Shown here piece after piece: positions 15,904 to 25,165 of a DNA stretch of 64,000 nt. The DNA lies in the NCBI GenBank assembly GCA_963834405.1, contig CAWIBX010000001.1, forward strand, positions 314,954 to 378,953, read 5' to 3'. The notes beneath the pieces were generated by a model. That model did no database searches, was not told where the DNA came from, and saw only the letters and a program-made list of their open reading frames with translations. The DNA is from Bog-473 sp963834405 (GTDB lineage: Bacteria > Actinomycetota > Acidimicrobiia > Acidimicrobiales > RAAP-2). A program made the position numbers and the translations under genes. Numbering within the stretch: the first letter of the stretch is position 1; the number at the start of each line of letters is the position of its first letter.

Positions 15904-15917
15904 GGGCCAAAGGACCC
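15904..15917 (-). promoter_or_regulatory. Possible DosR-like site
   Basis: GGGCCAAAGGACCC (complement GGGTCCTTTGGCCC) is an imperfect palindrome of the same length and type as the boxes at 1989-2454, about 80 bases upstream of the small SHOCT gene. It is weaker than the others because the GGGAC half-site is GGGTC here. Confidence 0.3.
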
Positions 15918-16018
15918 AGCGGAGCCACACGCACCGGACACGCAACGCAGCAGCAACGCTCCGAGACGTTGGACCGCGCAATCCGCGCAGCCAGACCGAC
16001 AGCGGGGCACAATGCACC

Positions 16019-17323
16019 GTGGTCCACGAGCCCGACCTCGCCACGCTGGCCGTCGTCTCGGCCTGCGTCGTCGTGTGGGCGCTCGTGTCCGCCCGCCTCC
16101 AGCGCTGGAACGTGTCCGCGCCGATCGCGTTCGTCGTCCTGGGCGTGGTCACCACGCACGGGCCGACCACGCTCGTCCACGTCAACCTGCATTCGTCGAC
16201 CATCCGTTCCATCGCCGAGGTCACGCTGGCCCTCGTTCTCTTCGCCGACGCGTCCCGGGTCAACGCACGCCGGCTGCGTTCGGACGTCGGCATCGCGGTC
16301 CGGCTCCTCGGCATCGGGCTACCGCTGACCATCGGGGCGGGCACCGCCGTCGCCGCCGGCCTCTTCCACGGCTCCGGGCTCTGGGTCGCCGCCGCCATCG
16401 GTGCGATCGTCGCCCCGACCGACGCCGCCCTCGGCGCCGCTGTCATGAACGACGAGCGCGTCCCGGCCGGCGTGCGCCGCATCCTCAACGTGGAAAGCGG
16501 GCTCAACGACGGGATCGCAACGCCCTTCGTGAACCTCTTCATCGCCGGCGCGGCCTCGGCCGAGGCCGTCCATGCGTCGGGGCCGGCCCGGGCGGCCGTG
16601 AACCTGCTCGGTGGTGCGGGCATCGGCATCGCGGTCGGCGTGGCGGGCGCGCTCCTCGTCGCCTTGGCCCGCCATCACAAATTCATCGCTGCCGGCGCCC
16701 AGCCCCTCGCGACGCTCGGTCTCGCGCTCTTCGCCTACTCGGCCTCCGTCGTCGCCGGCACCAACGGCTTCGTGGCGGCCTTCCTGGCCGGCATGGCCTT
16801 CGGCACCGTCCTGCCGCATGACGACGAGCTGGTTTCCTTCGCCGAGGAGTCGGGGCTTCTGATGTCGCTGTTGGTGTGGTTCATCTTCGGCGCGGTCATG
16901 CTCGTGTCCGGCTTCCAGGACGCCACCTGGCGCGACCTGATCTTCGCCCTTCTCGCGCTCACGGTCGTCCGGATGGTCCCGGTGGCGTTGTCCCTCGTCG
17001 GCACCGGGCTCGACCGCTCGACCGTCGCGTTCGTCGGCTGGTTCGGCCCGCGCGGCCTGGCGTCGGTTGTCTTCTCCCTGATCGCGGTCGACACACTCGC
17101 GCCAGCCGACGGCAAGACCGTGCTCGCGACGGTGACGGTGACCGTGGCGCTCAGCGTCCTGCTGCACGGGATGACCGCCTCGCCGCTGGCCGCCCGCTAC
17201 GGCGCGCACGCCCACCTGCTCCACCCGCAGCGACCCGAGCACCGCAGACCGGCGCACCACATCTCGACCCGGCGCTTCCACACCGACCGGATTTCGCTGG
17301 GACGGCGGGCGACGGGCGGTTAG
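16019..17323 (+). CDS. Cation:proton antiporter (CPA1, NhaP-like)
   Basis: 434 residues from GTG 16019; earlier in-frame starts only add hydrophilic sequence. About twelve membrane segments are visible. The CPA1 core motifs are APTDAALGAAVMND and LNVESGLNDGIATP (the paired acidic residues that bind Na+ or H+), and GWFGPRGLASVVFSL near the C-terminal third, typical of NhaP/NHE-type exchangers. It exchanges Na+ or K+ for protons at the cytoplasmic membrane. A ~45-residue His/Arg-rich tail follows the last helix. It is monocistronic and convergent with the 17352 gene. Confidence 0.9.
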   Translation: MVHEPDLATLAVVSACVVVWALVSARLQRWNVSAPIAFVVLGVVTTHGPTTLVHVNLHSSTIRSIAEVTLALVLFADASRVNARRLRSDVGIAVRLLGIGLPLTIGAGTAVAAGLFHGSGLWVAAAIGAIVAPTDAALGAAVMNDERVPAGVRRILNVESGLNDGIATPFVNLFIAGAASAEAVHASGPARAAVNLLGGAGIGIAVGVAGALLVALARHHKFIAAGAQPLATLGLALFAYSASVVAGTNGFVAAFLAGMAFGTVLPHDDELVSFAEESGLLMSLLVWFIFGAVMLVSGFQDATWRDLIFALLALTVVRMVPVALSLVGTGLDRSTVAFVGWFGPRGLASVVFSLIAVDTLAPADGKTVLATVTVTVALSVLLHGMTASPLAARYGAHAHLLHPQRPEHRRPAHHISTRRFHTDRISLGRRATGG

Positions 17324-17351
17324 CCGAACCCGGCGGCGCGGCGCTCACACG

Positions 17352-17864
17352 TCAGGCCGCGGGGTCACCTCCCGCATCCCGGAACCGTGTCACGTCGTGG
17401 CCCGGGACGACGAAGCCGCCGCGTTCCTCCAAACGAAGGACCAGATCTTCGATCGACGCCGGCGCGCCGTCCGCCACGCTGCACGGTTGCCGCCGCGTGG
17501 CGGCATCGGCGACGCAGACGGTGACCAGCTGCTCGAATCGCCGATGGACACTGAGTAGGTTCCATCGCAGCGAAACGCGCACCTTGTCGCCTGGCACCGC
17601 GACGCGCTCGATCTGCTCCGGGCGGTGCGTCCAGTACTGCTCGGCGCGGTCGAGGAACTCCACGGTGATGACTCCGTCGTGGTCGATGGTGTCGAGCCGG
17701 CCCCATCGGACGGGGTCGTCGCTGGTCGCGGCACGCTTGGCCTGGATCGAGTGCATCAGGTGACCCGGCACGTACAGGTCGCACGGCTCGACCCGCTTGC
17801 CCTTCCGCCGACGGTCGGAACGGTTGGCGTCGTCGGCGCGCGCGGAATCGGGATTCGTTCCCAT
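17352..17864 (-). CDS. Hypothetical protein
   Basis: 170 residues. The start is secure: AGGAGG five bases before ATG 17864. The N-terminus is basic and polar (SDRRRKGKRVEPCDLYVPG). Next comes a beta-rich middle (WGRLDTIDHDGVITVEFLD, YWTHRPEQIERVAVPGDKVRVSLRWNLLSV) that could be a small SH3-like or Tudor-like barrel, then a mixed C-terminus. No family is recognised. It is cytoplasmic, with no signal or membrane segment. It is alone on its strand, and the TauD remnant lies upstream. Confidence 0.65.
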   Translation of the reverse strand: MGTNPDSARADDANRSDRRRKGKRVEPCDLYVPGHLMHSIQAKRAATSDDPVRWGRLDTIDHDGVITVEFLDRAEQYWTHRPEQIERVAVPGDKVRVSLRWNLLSVHRRFEQLVTVCVADAATRRQPCSVADGAPASIEDLVLRLEERGGFVVPGHDVTRFRDAGGDPAA

Positions 17865-18076
17865 GAGTCCTCCTCATCGTTCCTGGCCTTGCCACCGTGC
17901 CCGCAGGCCGGTTGGTGAGCGTCGCAGACCCAGGTGTCTCAGCTCGTCTGGATAAGGCAGTGACCAGTATAGGAGCGCCCGGATCCGGCCCTCGACCGAG
18001 CGGGCCGCCGAAAGGACTGTTTGGCCCTGCTCAACCACCTCCGGACGCCCCAAAGATGAGCCGAGGTGATCCCGAG

Positions 18077-18266
18077 ATGACCGACGACCGCGACGCGCTC
18101 GCGCGCCAGGTGCTGCCCGTTCCCGACCGCGCGCACCCCGGGACCCTCGCCTTCTGGGACAACCGCGCCACCCATGCACTTCGGGATCTTCGACTACGAA
18201 GGTGAGCGTCGGATCATGCACCGGGTGACGCTGCGGGGCGATCGTCCCGTTGGTCAGACCGGGTAA
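18077..18266 (+). pseudogene. Remnant of a TauD/TfdA-type dioxygenase C-terminus
   Basis: The first frame gives HPGTLAFWDNRAT (codons to about 18173). After a one-base shift the second frame gives MHFGIFDYEGERRIMHRVTL and RGDRPVG up to the stop at 18264-18266. Joined, this is the classic C-terminal block of TauD-like Fe(II)/2-oxoglutarate dioxygenases ('G..AFWDNR.T.H...DY.G.RR.MHR.TL.GD.P'). Upstream sequence does not continue the family, so the 5' part is lost. It is a dead fragment with one frameshift. Confidence 0.6.
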
Positions 18267-18359
18267 CCGTTCGCCCCGTTCTCCCCTCGCAGCGATCACC
18301 CCGTCCGGCATCGCCGTTGGTGCCGATTGAAGCAGCGCGACATGGGGCAACATGGTCCG

Positions 18360-19250
18360 ATGCGTCACCGGATCCTCGCCCCGATCGCCCTCCTCCCCCT
18401 GGCCGCCCTACTGACCGTGGCGGCACCGGGAAGCCCGGCCCAGGCAGCCAAGCGGGCGACGACCTACTACGTCTCACTCGGCGACTCCTACTCGGTCGGA
18501 TTCCAACCGGGACTCGGGTCGACCCCCGGCTACACCGTCTACGTCGCACTGCACACCGGCCTGACCCTGGTGAACTTCGGCTGCGGCGGAGCCACCACCA
18601 CGTCCATCCTCAACGCGGTCGGGTGCCCGGACGTCCTGCCGCACACCGCCGGGGGCGTCACATACCCGACGACGACCCAGATCGCGGCTGCGCAGGCATT
18701 CCTCGCCGCCCACAAGGGCCACATCGGGCTCATCACGGTGTCGATCGGGGGGAACGACGTGACGGGCTGCGCGACGCAGGCCAACCCGGTCTCGTGCGTG
18801 TCGACCGTGGTCAACAACATCAAGACGAACGTGACCGCGTTGGCAACGGACCTGCGCGCCGCCGCCGGTCCGGGTGTCCCCATCATCGGTTCGACCTATC
18901 CCGATGTCATCCTGGGCGCCTACGTCTATCCGCAGAACCCGGGATCGGCCTCCGCCGTCAACCTGGCCAAGCTCTCGGTGACCGCGTTCAAGCTGCTGAT
19001 CAACCCGGCGTTGTCCAAGGCTTACGCCTCGGCGGGGGGCTCACTGGTGGACGTGACCGCGGCTACCGGCGCCTACACGCCCCTCACCCGGACGGTGCAC
19101 ACCAAGACCTTCGGGACGATCCCGGTCCCGGTGGCCAGCGTCTGCGCGCTCACCTGGTTCTGTGCGCAGGGGAACATCCATCCCCGCACGCCTGGGTACA
19201 CACTGATCGGCAAGCTGTACGTCGCTCGCTACAACCGGGTGAAGCACTAG
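18360..19250 (+). CDS. Secreted SGNH/GDSL hydrolase
   Basis: 296 residues from ATG 18360 (ATG 18327 is an alternative). A signal peptide (RHRILAPIALLPLAALLTVA, cleavage near AQAAKR) is followed by the SGNH blocks: VSLGDSYSVG (catalytic Ser), the Gly of NFGCGGATT, VSIGGNDVTG (Asn) and GNIHPRTPGY (catalytic His). Cys residues (GCPD, GCAT, SCVS, VCALTWFC) can form the disulfides usual in Streptomyces-type secreted lipases/esterases. It acts outside the cell on an ester substrate. Its stop shares CTAG with the convergent dioxygenase gene. Confidence 0.9.
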   Translation: MRHRILAPIALLPLAALLTVAAPGSPAQAAKRATTYYVSLGDSYSVGFQPGLGSTPGYTVYVALHTGLTLVNFGCGGATTTSILNAVGCPDVLPHTAGGVTYPTTTQIAAAQAFLAAHKGHIGLITVSIGGNDVTGCATQANPVSCVSTVVNNIKTNVTALATDLRAAAGPGVPIIGSTYPDVILGAYVYPQNPGSASAVNLAKLSVTAFKLLINPALSKAYASAGGSLVDVTAATGAYTPLTRTVHTKTFGTIPVPVASVCALTWFCAQGNIHPRTPGYTLIGKLYVARYNRVKH

Positions 19251-20224
19251 CCGCCAGCCACCGGCTCCCGCTGCTCCAACGCTCTTCTCCACCGGCTCAA
19301 GTCGAGCTGCGGATACCGCTGCTGCGTGCGCTCGAGCAGCCGTTCGTCCCAGACCGGATGGCCCGGCGCCGGCCAGCCGAAGAGCGCCAGCTCCCGCTCG
19401 GTGGAGCCCTCGACGAAGACGGTCCACTCCATCCCGGTCGACCGCGACTGCTGCGTGTCGTAGCCGATCCATTCGACCGCGGCGTTCTTGAAGGCGACCG
19501 CCAGCACAATCCGAGCCCCCGTGCCCGAGCCGAAGGGCGCGCCGCGGTGCCAGCAGTCGGAGCGGTAGGCCAAGTAGGAGCCGCGTACACCCGGTGCGGG
19601 TCGTTCGGCGGCGTACACGCCCGGCTCCATGTTGGGCATGACCACGCCGTAGGGGGAGTCGATGTGGGTGGTCTCGTCGACCGTGACCAGGCGGGTCGGG
19701 TTGTCGTCCGCGGTGACGTCGGTCAGGTACAGGAAGCCCTCCAGGTTCCACCACGGCGACTCACTGCCCGCGGGGAGCCAGGAATGGTTGCGGTCGACGT
19801 GCATCGGCTGCTCGTAGTTGGTGACCCCGGCGTACTTGGCGCTCAGGTGCGCCTGGTACAGGCGGATGTCCGTGTTCTCCAGGGCCCGTTCGGCGAAATC
19901 GACGATGGACGGATGGACGCACATCCGATTGAGCGCCCCGCCACCCGCGAAGGGGAAGGCCGCTGCCCACCGCTGCTGGCCGGGCCGGAAGCCGGGCCCC
20001 TCGTCGGGCCAGACGAAGACCTCCTGGGGCGTGACCGGATGGCCGAGCCAGCGCTCGGTGACTCCCTCGGGGTCGGCGTGCAGCTCCTCCGCGCTCGGGA
20101 AGATCTCGCACAGGCCCGCCGCCAGCGCATCGATCTCGCCCGTCCCCACAAGACCCTCGAGCAGGACCCACCCGTCCTCTCGCCAGGCCGCGACTTCTGC
20201 ATCGGTGGCTCGCCGTGACGGCAC
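19247..20224 (-). CDS. Phytanoyl-CoA dioxygenase family protein
   Basis: 325 residues, GTG start. The Fe(II) facial triad is visible: the H-x-D of PMHVDRNHSWLP (about 140) and a distal His in SDCWHRGAPFG (about 224). The 2-oxoglutarate-binding Arg is probably in the following GTGARIVLAVAF. An N-terminal helix pair (ATDAEVAAWREDGWVLLEGLV) is typical of PhyH-fold oxygenases. It hydroxylates an unknown substrate in the cytoplasm. It is monocistronic and convergent with the SGNH hydrolase. A large imperfect hairpin lies upstream at 20297-20351. Confidence 0.88.
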   Translation of the reverse strand: MPSRRATDAEVAAWREDGWVLLEGLVGTGEIDALAAGLCEIFPSAEELHADPEGVTERWLGHPVTPQEVFVWPDEGPGFRPGQQRWAAAFPFAGGGALNRMCVHPSIVDFAERALENTDIRLYQAHLSAKYAGVTNYEQPMHVDRNHSWLPAGSESPWWNLEGFLYLTDVTADDNPTRLVTVDETTHIDSPYGVVMPNMEPGVYAAERPAPGVRGSYLAYRSDCWHRGAPFGSGTGARIVLAVAFKNAAVEWIGYDTQQSRSTGMEWTVFVEGSTERELALFGWPAPGHPVWDERLLERTQQRYPQLDLSRWRRALEQREPVAGG

Positions 20225-20296
20225 CCGAGCAGGATAGGGCGACGACGACCGCCTCCGTCAGGTCGAGAGCGGGCCGCAGCGCTTGGCGTTCGCGCA

Positions 20297-20351
20297 GTAT
20301 CGGGTCTCGCCTACTAGGTAACGCCGAATTCAAGTAGGGCGAAGCCGATAC
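20297..20351. repeat. Long imperfect inverted repeat
   Basis: GTATCGG (20297-20303) pairs with CCGATAC (20345-20351), and an inner CGCCTACT pairs with AGTAGGGCG at 20333-20341. The CTACT/AGTAG core recalls the repeats at 15488-15571. It sits in the 170-base gap between the divergently read ends of the MarR (stop 20397) and PhyH (start 20224) genes; it may end the MarR transcript. Confidence 0.5.
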
Positions 20352-20396
20352 ACCGGAGGAACATGCGGACCCCCCTCGGTTCGCCGCACCTGAAGG

Positions 20397-20873
20397 TCAC
20401 ACACCACCAGCAGGTTCATGCCGCTCGAGCGCCTTCACCAACAGGCGCCGCAGCTCCGCCCGGTCGCCGGCGCTCAAACCCCCGAGGATCTCGTCCTCGA
20501 TGCTCCCCTGCGCCACCTCCGCGCGTTCCAGCGCCGCCAACCCGTCGGTGGTGATGTCGACGATGTGACGCCGCCTGTCGGACGGGTCCCGGCGACGCTC
20601 GGCGTACTCCAAATCCTCGAGGTCGTTGAGGACCAGCACTCCGGTGTTCGAGTCCATGGAGAGGTCCTCGGTCATCGTCTGCTGCGAGGCGCTCGGGTGG
20701 TCGCGCAGGTACGCCAGCGTGACCATGTTGCGCAGGTTCATGCCGACCAGGTCGACCGAGCTGCGCAGGAAGACCGCCCGGGACAGCCGGGTCAGCAGCA
20801 CGATCGTCCCCGCCGTCGCCGAGGAAGCAGCCTCGGCCTCGGCGCCCCCGGACTGGACGGCCTTATCACTCAT
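20397..20873 (-). CDS. MarR family transcriptional regulator
   Basis: 158 residues. The winged helix is clear: MVTLAYLRDHPSASQQTMTE (helices 2-3), DLSMDSNTGVLVLNDLEDL (recognition helix region) and the wing ERRRDPSDRRRHIVDITTDG (about 90-110). It is divergent from the MFS exporter gene with only 23 bases between the two start codons. The inverted repeat at 20882-20905 overlaps the exporter start, the usual layout for a MarR repressor of its own exporter. The ligand is probably the exporter's substrate. Confidence 0.92.
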   Translation of the reverse strand: MSDKAVQSGGAEAEAASSATAGTIVLLTRLSRAVFLRSSVDLVGMNLRNMVTLAYLRDHPSASQQTMTEDLSMDSNTGVLVLNDLEDLEYAERRRDPSDRRRHIVDITTDGLAALERAEVAQGSIEDEILGGLSAGDRAELRRLLVKALERHEPAGGV

Positions 20874-20881
20874 GGCTCTAT

Positions 20882-20905
20882 GATAGTCCCGAACTCATGA
20901 CTATC
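20882..20905. promoter_or_regulatory. Putative MarR operator over the exporter start codon
   Basis: GATAGTC (20882-20888) and GACTATC (20899-20905) form a perfect 7-base inverted repeat with a 10-base spacer. It covers the whole 23-base intergenic gap and the ATG of the MFS gene. Size and symmetry fit a MarR dimer. Confidence 0.6.
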
Positions 20906-22420
20906 CAGTCACCAGGGACCACTCCGACTGCGGGTTCAACCCTCGATACCGACCCCGGCGACCGCCGGCGCTGGGTAGCCCTCGTCGTGGTGTGCCTCGC
21001 CATGTTCATGAACGCCCTCGACGGGTCCATCGTCAACGTGGCGCTCCCGGACATCCAGAAGAGCCTGCACTTCAGCCAGTCGGGACTCACGTGGGTGGTC
21101 GACGCCTACCTCATCAGCTTCGGCAGCTTCCTCCTCATGGCCGGGCGCCTCGGCGACCTCATCGGCCGCAAGAAGGTGTTCATCGCCGGCGTGACGCTGT
21201 TCACGCTGGCGTCGATCTTCTGCGGCTCGGCCGGCAGCCAGGGCGAGCTCGTGGCGGGGCGCTTCGTCCAGGGCATCGGCGGTGCGCTCTCCGCCTCGGT
21301 GATCGTCGCCATCATCGTCACCGAGTTCCCGCTCGCCACCGAACGGGCCAAGGCGATGAGCGCCTACGTGTTCGTCGCCGTCGGCGGCGGCTCGGTCGGG
21401 CTCCTCGCCGGCGGCGTCCTCACGCAGGCCCTGTCGTGGCACTGGATCTTCTTCGTCAACGTCCCCGTCGGGATCGCCACGCTGATCGCCGGTTCCATCC
21501 TCCTGGTGGACAACATCGGCCTCGGCATCAAGGAGGGCGTCGACTGGCTCGGGTCCGTCCTGGTGACGGCGTCGGTCATGGTGGTGATCTACGCGATCGT
21601 GACGGCCTCGACCTACGGTTGGAACTCGGCCCACACGCTGGGCTTCCTCGGCCTCGCCATGGCCCTGATGGCCGTGTTCATCTTGCTCGAGTCGCGCATC
21701 GCCAGGCCGATCATGCCGCTGCGCATCCTCAAGCTGCGCACGCTCACCGGCTCGGGCGTGGTCCGGGGGTTCCTCGTGATCGGGATGTTCTCGACGTTCT
21801 TCATCGGCGCCCTCTACTTCGAGCACGTCCTCGGCTACAGCCCCGTCAAGACCGGGCTCGCCTTCCTGCCGCAGGCCGTGGCCATGGCGACGATGTCGGC
21901 CGGCATCACGGCCCGGCTGGTCAACCGCTTCGGCAACAAGCCGGTGATGTACCCGGCCATGGTCTTCGCCGCGGTTGGCCTCCTCCTCTTCGCCAGCGCG
22001 GGGCCCCACGCGTCCTACTTCCCCCGGATCTTCTTCGCGTTCCTCTTGATGGGCATCGGCGCGGGCGCGTCCTTCATGCCCCTGCTGCAGATCGGGATGT
22101 CCGAGATCCCCAACGCCGACGCCGGCCTGGGCTCGGGCATCGTGAACGTCTCCCAGCAGCTCGCCGGCGCCATCGGCCTGGCCGCGCTCGGGACCATCGC
22201 CGAGAACCAGTCCAAGTCGCTGCTCGCCGCCGGCCACGACATGGTCACCGCGCTGGCCGACGGGTACCGCGTGGCCCTGCTCATCGCGGCCGGCTGCGTC
22301 CTGCTCGGCCTGGCGCTGTCCCCGATCCTTCTCCGGACGAAGGAGACGCCCGAGGAGCAGGCGGCCCGCATCGCCCAGAACATGGAGACCCCCGAGGTCT
22401 CCGAGCACCTGGTCCTCTGA
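20897..22420 (+). CDS. MFS exporter, DHA2 (EmrB/QacA) family
   Basis: 507 residues with about fourteen membrane segments. Motif A is intact as GRLGDLIGRKKVFIAG (about 77-92). The first helix carries LDGSIVNVALPDIQKSL, the D1-type motif of DHA2 drug:H+ antiporters, and motif C-like GGGSVGLLAGGVLTQ lies in helix 5. It should export drugs or metabolites by proton antiport at the cytoplasmic membrane. It is divergent from, and probably repressed by, the MarR gene. Start ATG 20897 is within the operator. Confidence 0.93.
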   Translation: MTIQSPGTTPTAGSTLDTDPGDRRRWVALVVVCLAMFMNALDGSIVNVALPDIQKSLHFSQSGLTWVVDAYLISFGSFLLMAGRLGDLIGRKKVFIAGVTLFTLASIFCGSAGSQGELVAGRFVQGIGGALSASVIVAIIVTEFPLATERAKAMSAYVFVAVGGGSVGLLAGGVLTQALSWHWIFFVNVPVGIATLIAGSILLVDNIGLGIKEGVDWLGSVLVTASVMVVIYAIVTASTYGWNSAHTLGFLGLAMALMAVFILLESRIARPIMPLRILKLRTLTGSGVVRGFLVIGMFSTFFIGALYFEHVLGYSPVKTGLAFLPQAVAMATMSAGITARLVNRFGNKPVMYPAMVFAAVGLLLFASAGPHASYFPRIFFAFLLMGIGAGASFMPLLQIGMSEIPNADAGLGSGIVNVSQQLAGAIGLAALGTIAENQSKSLLAAGHDMVTALADGYRVALLIAAGCVLLGLALSPILLRTKETPEEQAARIAQNMETPEVSEHLVL

Positions 22421-22557
22421 GCCGGCCGGGCCGCCGGACCGCCGGGCCGCCGTTCGCCTGATCTTTTGACAGGCGGACTGCAACCTCCTGGCAACCATGT
22501 TGCGGCGCCAAACGGCCGAAAGTAAGGGGAGGAACTGGCGCGAGGGGGAACGAAACG

Positions 22558-25134
22558 GTGGTGGAGCTGGTCCTGCGCAGAGCGGGTGCCGCCGCTGAAC
22601 CCGTCGCGCCCCCGGTGTCCAAGCGGGACAAGAAGCGGGCCCGCCAGCACGCCGTCCCCGTCGCCGCGCCCGACGAGAAGGGCACCTTCGCCGCCGCCTT
22701 CGTCAACCTGCCCGACGCCGTCGTCATCGTCGACGGGTCCGGGACCATCGTGTGGGGGAACCATTCGGCCGAGCGCATCTTCGAGCGGACGCTCGACGAC
22801 TGGGTGGGCCAGTCCGGACTCGATCTCGTGCACCCCGACGACCAGGAGTTCGTGCTGCGCTCGCTGACCTCCATTCAGGACAAGGAGGTCGGCACGCCCA
22901 TAGAGGTCCGCGTCAACGCCGCGTCGGGCTGGCGCCTCATCGAGATGGTGGGCACCACCGTGGAGTGGTTCGGATCCGACGTGGTCCTGCTCTGCATGCG
23001 CGACCTGACGGAGCGCCGGCGCTTCGAGCTGGCGAGCGGGCACGAGGCGCAGTTCCGGTCGCTGGTGCACAACGCCGGCTCGGTCTTCATGCTCATCTCG
23101 CACAAGGGCGCGGTCCAGTCGGTCTCGGCCGCCATCACCCGGCTCCTGGGACACGACCCCGAGCTGCTGGAGGGACGGCCCCTGTCGGACATCGTCGACC
23201 CACGCGACCGCGCGGCGCTCGAGGACGCCCTGGCCGCGGCCTGGCGCGGGGCGACGTCGGCCCATCCGGTCACGGTGCGGGTCGGGCTGCTCCGCCACGG
23301 CTCGGACGAGGCGGTGCCCTTCGAGCTCAACATCGTGAACCTGCTGGACGACCCGACCGTCGAGGGATTCGTCGTCTCGGCCCACGACGCCACGGCGCAG
23401 GTCTCCGCCGAGCACGACCTGGGCGAGGCGCTCTCGCGGCTGACCGCCACCTTGGACTCGACCTGGGACGGGATCCTGGTGGTCGACACGGGCCGCAGGA
23501 TCACCGACTTCAACCGGCGCTTCCTGGAGATCTGGGGCATCCCCGACGACGCCATCGCGCGGCAGGACGACATCGGCTCGCTCGCGTTCGCCATGGACCT
23601 CCTGGCGCAGCCCGAGGTGGTCATGACGCGGCTGCAGGACACCGAGCCCGAGCCGGAGGACGAGACCTTCGACACGTTCGAGTTCAAGGACGGCCGCGTG
23701 GTCGAGCGGTTCTCGCGACCGCAGTCCGTCGACGGAGAGGTCGTCGGGCGGGTGTACAGCTTCCGCGACGTCACCGACCGCAAGCTGCTGGAGGACGAGC
23801 TCGCCTACCGGGCCTTCCACGACTCGCTGACCCGGCTGGCCAACAAGGCGCTCTTCCAAGACCGCCTGAAGCACGGGCTGAACCGGATCCAGCGCACGGG
23901 CTCCCACCTGGCCGTCCTGTTCCTCGACCTCGACGACTTCAAGACGGTGAACGACAGCCTGGGCCACGGGGAGGGGGACCAGCTGCTGCGCTGGGTCGCC
24001 TCGACGCTGTCCGACATGCTCCGGCCCGCGGACACGGCCGCCCGCCTGGGCGGTGACGAGTTCGCCATCCTGATAGAGGACGTGGCCTCCCGCGACGACG
24101 TGACGGAGCTGGCGCAGCGGATCCTCGACGCGTTGCGGCCACCCGTCCGCCTGGGGGCCAAGTCCGTGAGCGCGGCCTGCAGCATCGGCCTCGCGTTCGA
24201 CGAGGACGGCATCAACAGCGAGGGGCTGCTCCGCAACGCCGACATCGCGATGTACCAGGCGAAGAAGCGGGGCAAGGATCGCTATGAGGTCTACCGCGAC
24301 GAGATGCACACGTCGGTGCTCGCCCGCATGGAGCTGGAGGAGGAGTTGAAGGCGGCCATCTTCGGCGGGGACCTGGTCGCGCACTATCAGCCCGTGGTCG
24401 ACCTGCAGACGTCCCGGCTGGTCGGGTTCGAGGTGCTCGTGCGCTGGCCGCACCCGGAGGGGCCGCTCGTCGACCCGCGCTACTTCGTGCCCCTGGCCCA
24501 GGAGATCGGCCTCATCGGCGAGATCGACTCGTTCATGATGCGCACGGCGTGCCGGCAGATCCGCGACTGGCAGGAGGCGGGTCTCTGCGCCGCCGACCTG
24601 GAGATCGGCGTCAACCTCTCGGCCGGGCAGCTGGCCGACCCCGGCCTTTCCGGCCGGATCGCGGCGCAGCTCGCCGACTGCGGGTTCGACCCGCTCCACC
24701 TGGTCCTCGAGATCACCGAGAGCGAGGTGATCACCGACAACGAGGCCACCTTGCACAACCTGGCGGCACTGCGGAACCTGGGGGTGCGCATCGCACTCGA
24801 CGACTTCGGCACCGGCTACTCGACCTTCGTGCACCTCGACCGCCTCCCGATCGACATCGTCAAGATCGACAAGTCGTTCGTGGACACGCTGGGGTTCGCC
24901 GACGACTCCCGGAGCATGGCCGCCGCCCTGGTCCAGCTGGCCCGGACCCTCGGCTACGGGACGATCGCCGAAGGCGTTGAGAACGCGGCCCAGGAGGAGA
25001 GCCTGCGCGCCATGGGCTGTGAACTGGCCCAGGGCTACCACCTCGGGCGCCCGCTCGGCGCCGACGCTGCGCGGTGGCTCCTCGCCGCGCACGACCTCGG
25101 CGAGCCCGCGGTCGACGGTGCCCTGACCGCCTGA
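22558..25134 (+). CDS. PAS-GGDEF-EAL cyclic-di-GMP protein
   Basis: 858 residues, GTG start. Three PAS-like domains span about 45-155, 160-285 and 290-405. The GGDEF domain (about 410-575) has an intact RLGGDEFAIL at ~496-505 and FLDLDDFKTVNDSLGH. The EAL domain (about 590-840) has GFEVLVRW in place of EALLRW, plus the NLSAGQL, EITES, ALDDFGTGYS and KIDKSF blocks. Both diguanylate cyclase and phosphodiesterase sites look largely complete. No membrane segment is seen, so it is a cytoplasmic sensor. It follows the MFS gene but has its own leader of 137 bases. Confidence 0.95.
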   Translation: MVELVLRRAGAAAEPVAPPVSKRDKKRARQHAVPVAAPDEKGTFAAAFVNLPDAVVIVDGSGTIVWGNHSAERIFERTLDDWVGQSGLDLVHPDDQEFVLRSLTSIQDKEVGTPIEVRVNAASGWRLIEMVGTTVEWFGSDVVLLCMRDLTERRRFELASGHEAQFRSLVHNAGSVFMLISHKGAVQSVSAAITRLLGHDPELLEGRPLSDIVDPRDRAALEDALAAAWRGATSAHPVTVRVGLLRHGSDEAVPFELNIVNLLDDPTVEGFVVSAHDATAQVSAEHDLGEALSRLTATLDSTWDGILVVDTGRRITDFNRRFLEIWGIPDDAIARQDDIGSLAFAMDLLAQPEVVMTRLQDTEPEPEDETFDTFEFKDGRVVERFSRPQSVDGEVVGRVYSFRDVTDRKLLEDELAYRAFHDSLTRLANKALFQDRLKHGLNRIQRTGSHLAVLFLDLDDFKTVNDSLGHGEGDQLLRWVASTLSDMLRPADTAARLGGDEFAILIEDVASRDDVTELAQRILDALRPPVRLGAKSVSAACSIGLAFDEDGINSEGLLRNADIAMYQAKKRGKDRYEVYRDEMHTSVLARMELEEELKAAIFGGDLVAHYQPVVDLQTSRLVGFEVLVRWPHPEGPLVDPRYFVPLAQEIGLIGEIDSFMMRTACRQIRDWQEAGLCAADLEIGVNLSAGQLADPGLSGRIAAQLADCGFDPLHLVLEITESEVITDNEATLHNLAALRNLGVRIALDDFGTGYSTFVHLDRLPIDIVKIDKSFVDTLGFADDSRSMAAALVQLARTLGYGTIAEGVENAAQEESLRAMGCELAQGYHLGRPLGADAARWLLAAHDLGEPAVDGALTA

Positions 25135-25165
25135 GCGCCCGCTGCCCCGGTTCTAACTATTAGCC

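Noticed and set aside
18018..18033. A possible DosR-like box upstream of the 17352-17864 gene
   Set aside because: AGGACTGTTTGGCCCT has the wrong spacing between half-sites compared with the other boxes.
22513..22528. ACGGCCGAAAGTAAGG upstream of the GGDEF-EAL gene as a DosR-like box
   Set aside because: Only one half-site is preserved (GTAAGG in place of GTCC).
22015..25092. A 1025-codon open frame on the minus strand
   Set aside because: It lies fully antisense to the MFS and PAS-GGDEF-EAL genes, whose motifs are unmistakable. Long antisense frames are normal at this GC content and its protein is Val/Arg/Glu/Gly/Asp-rich without domains.
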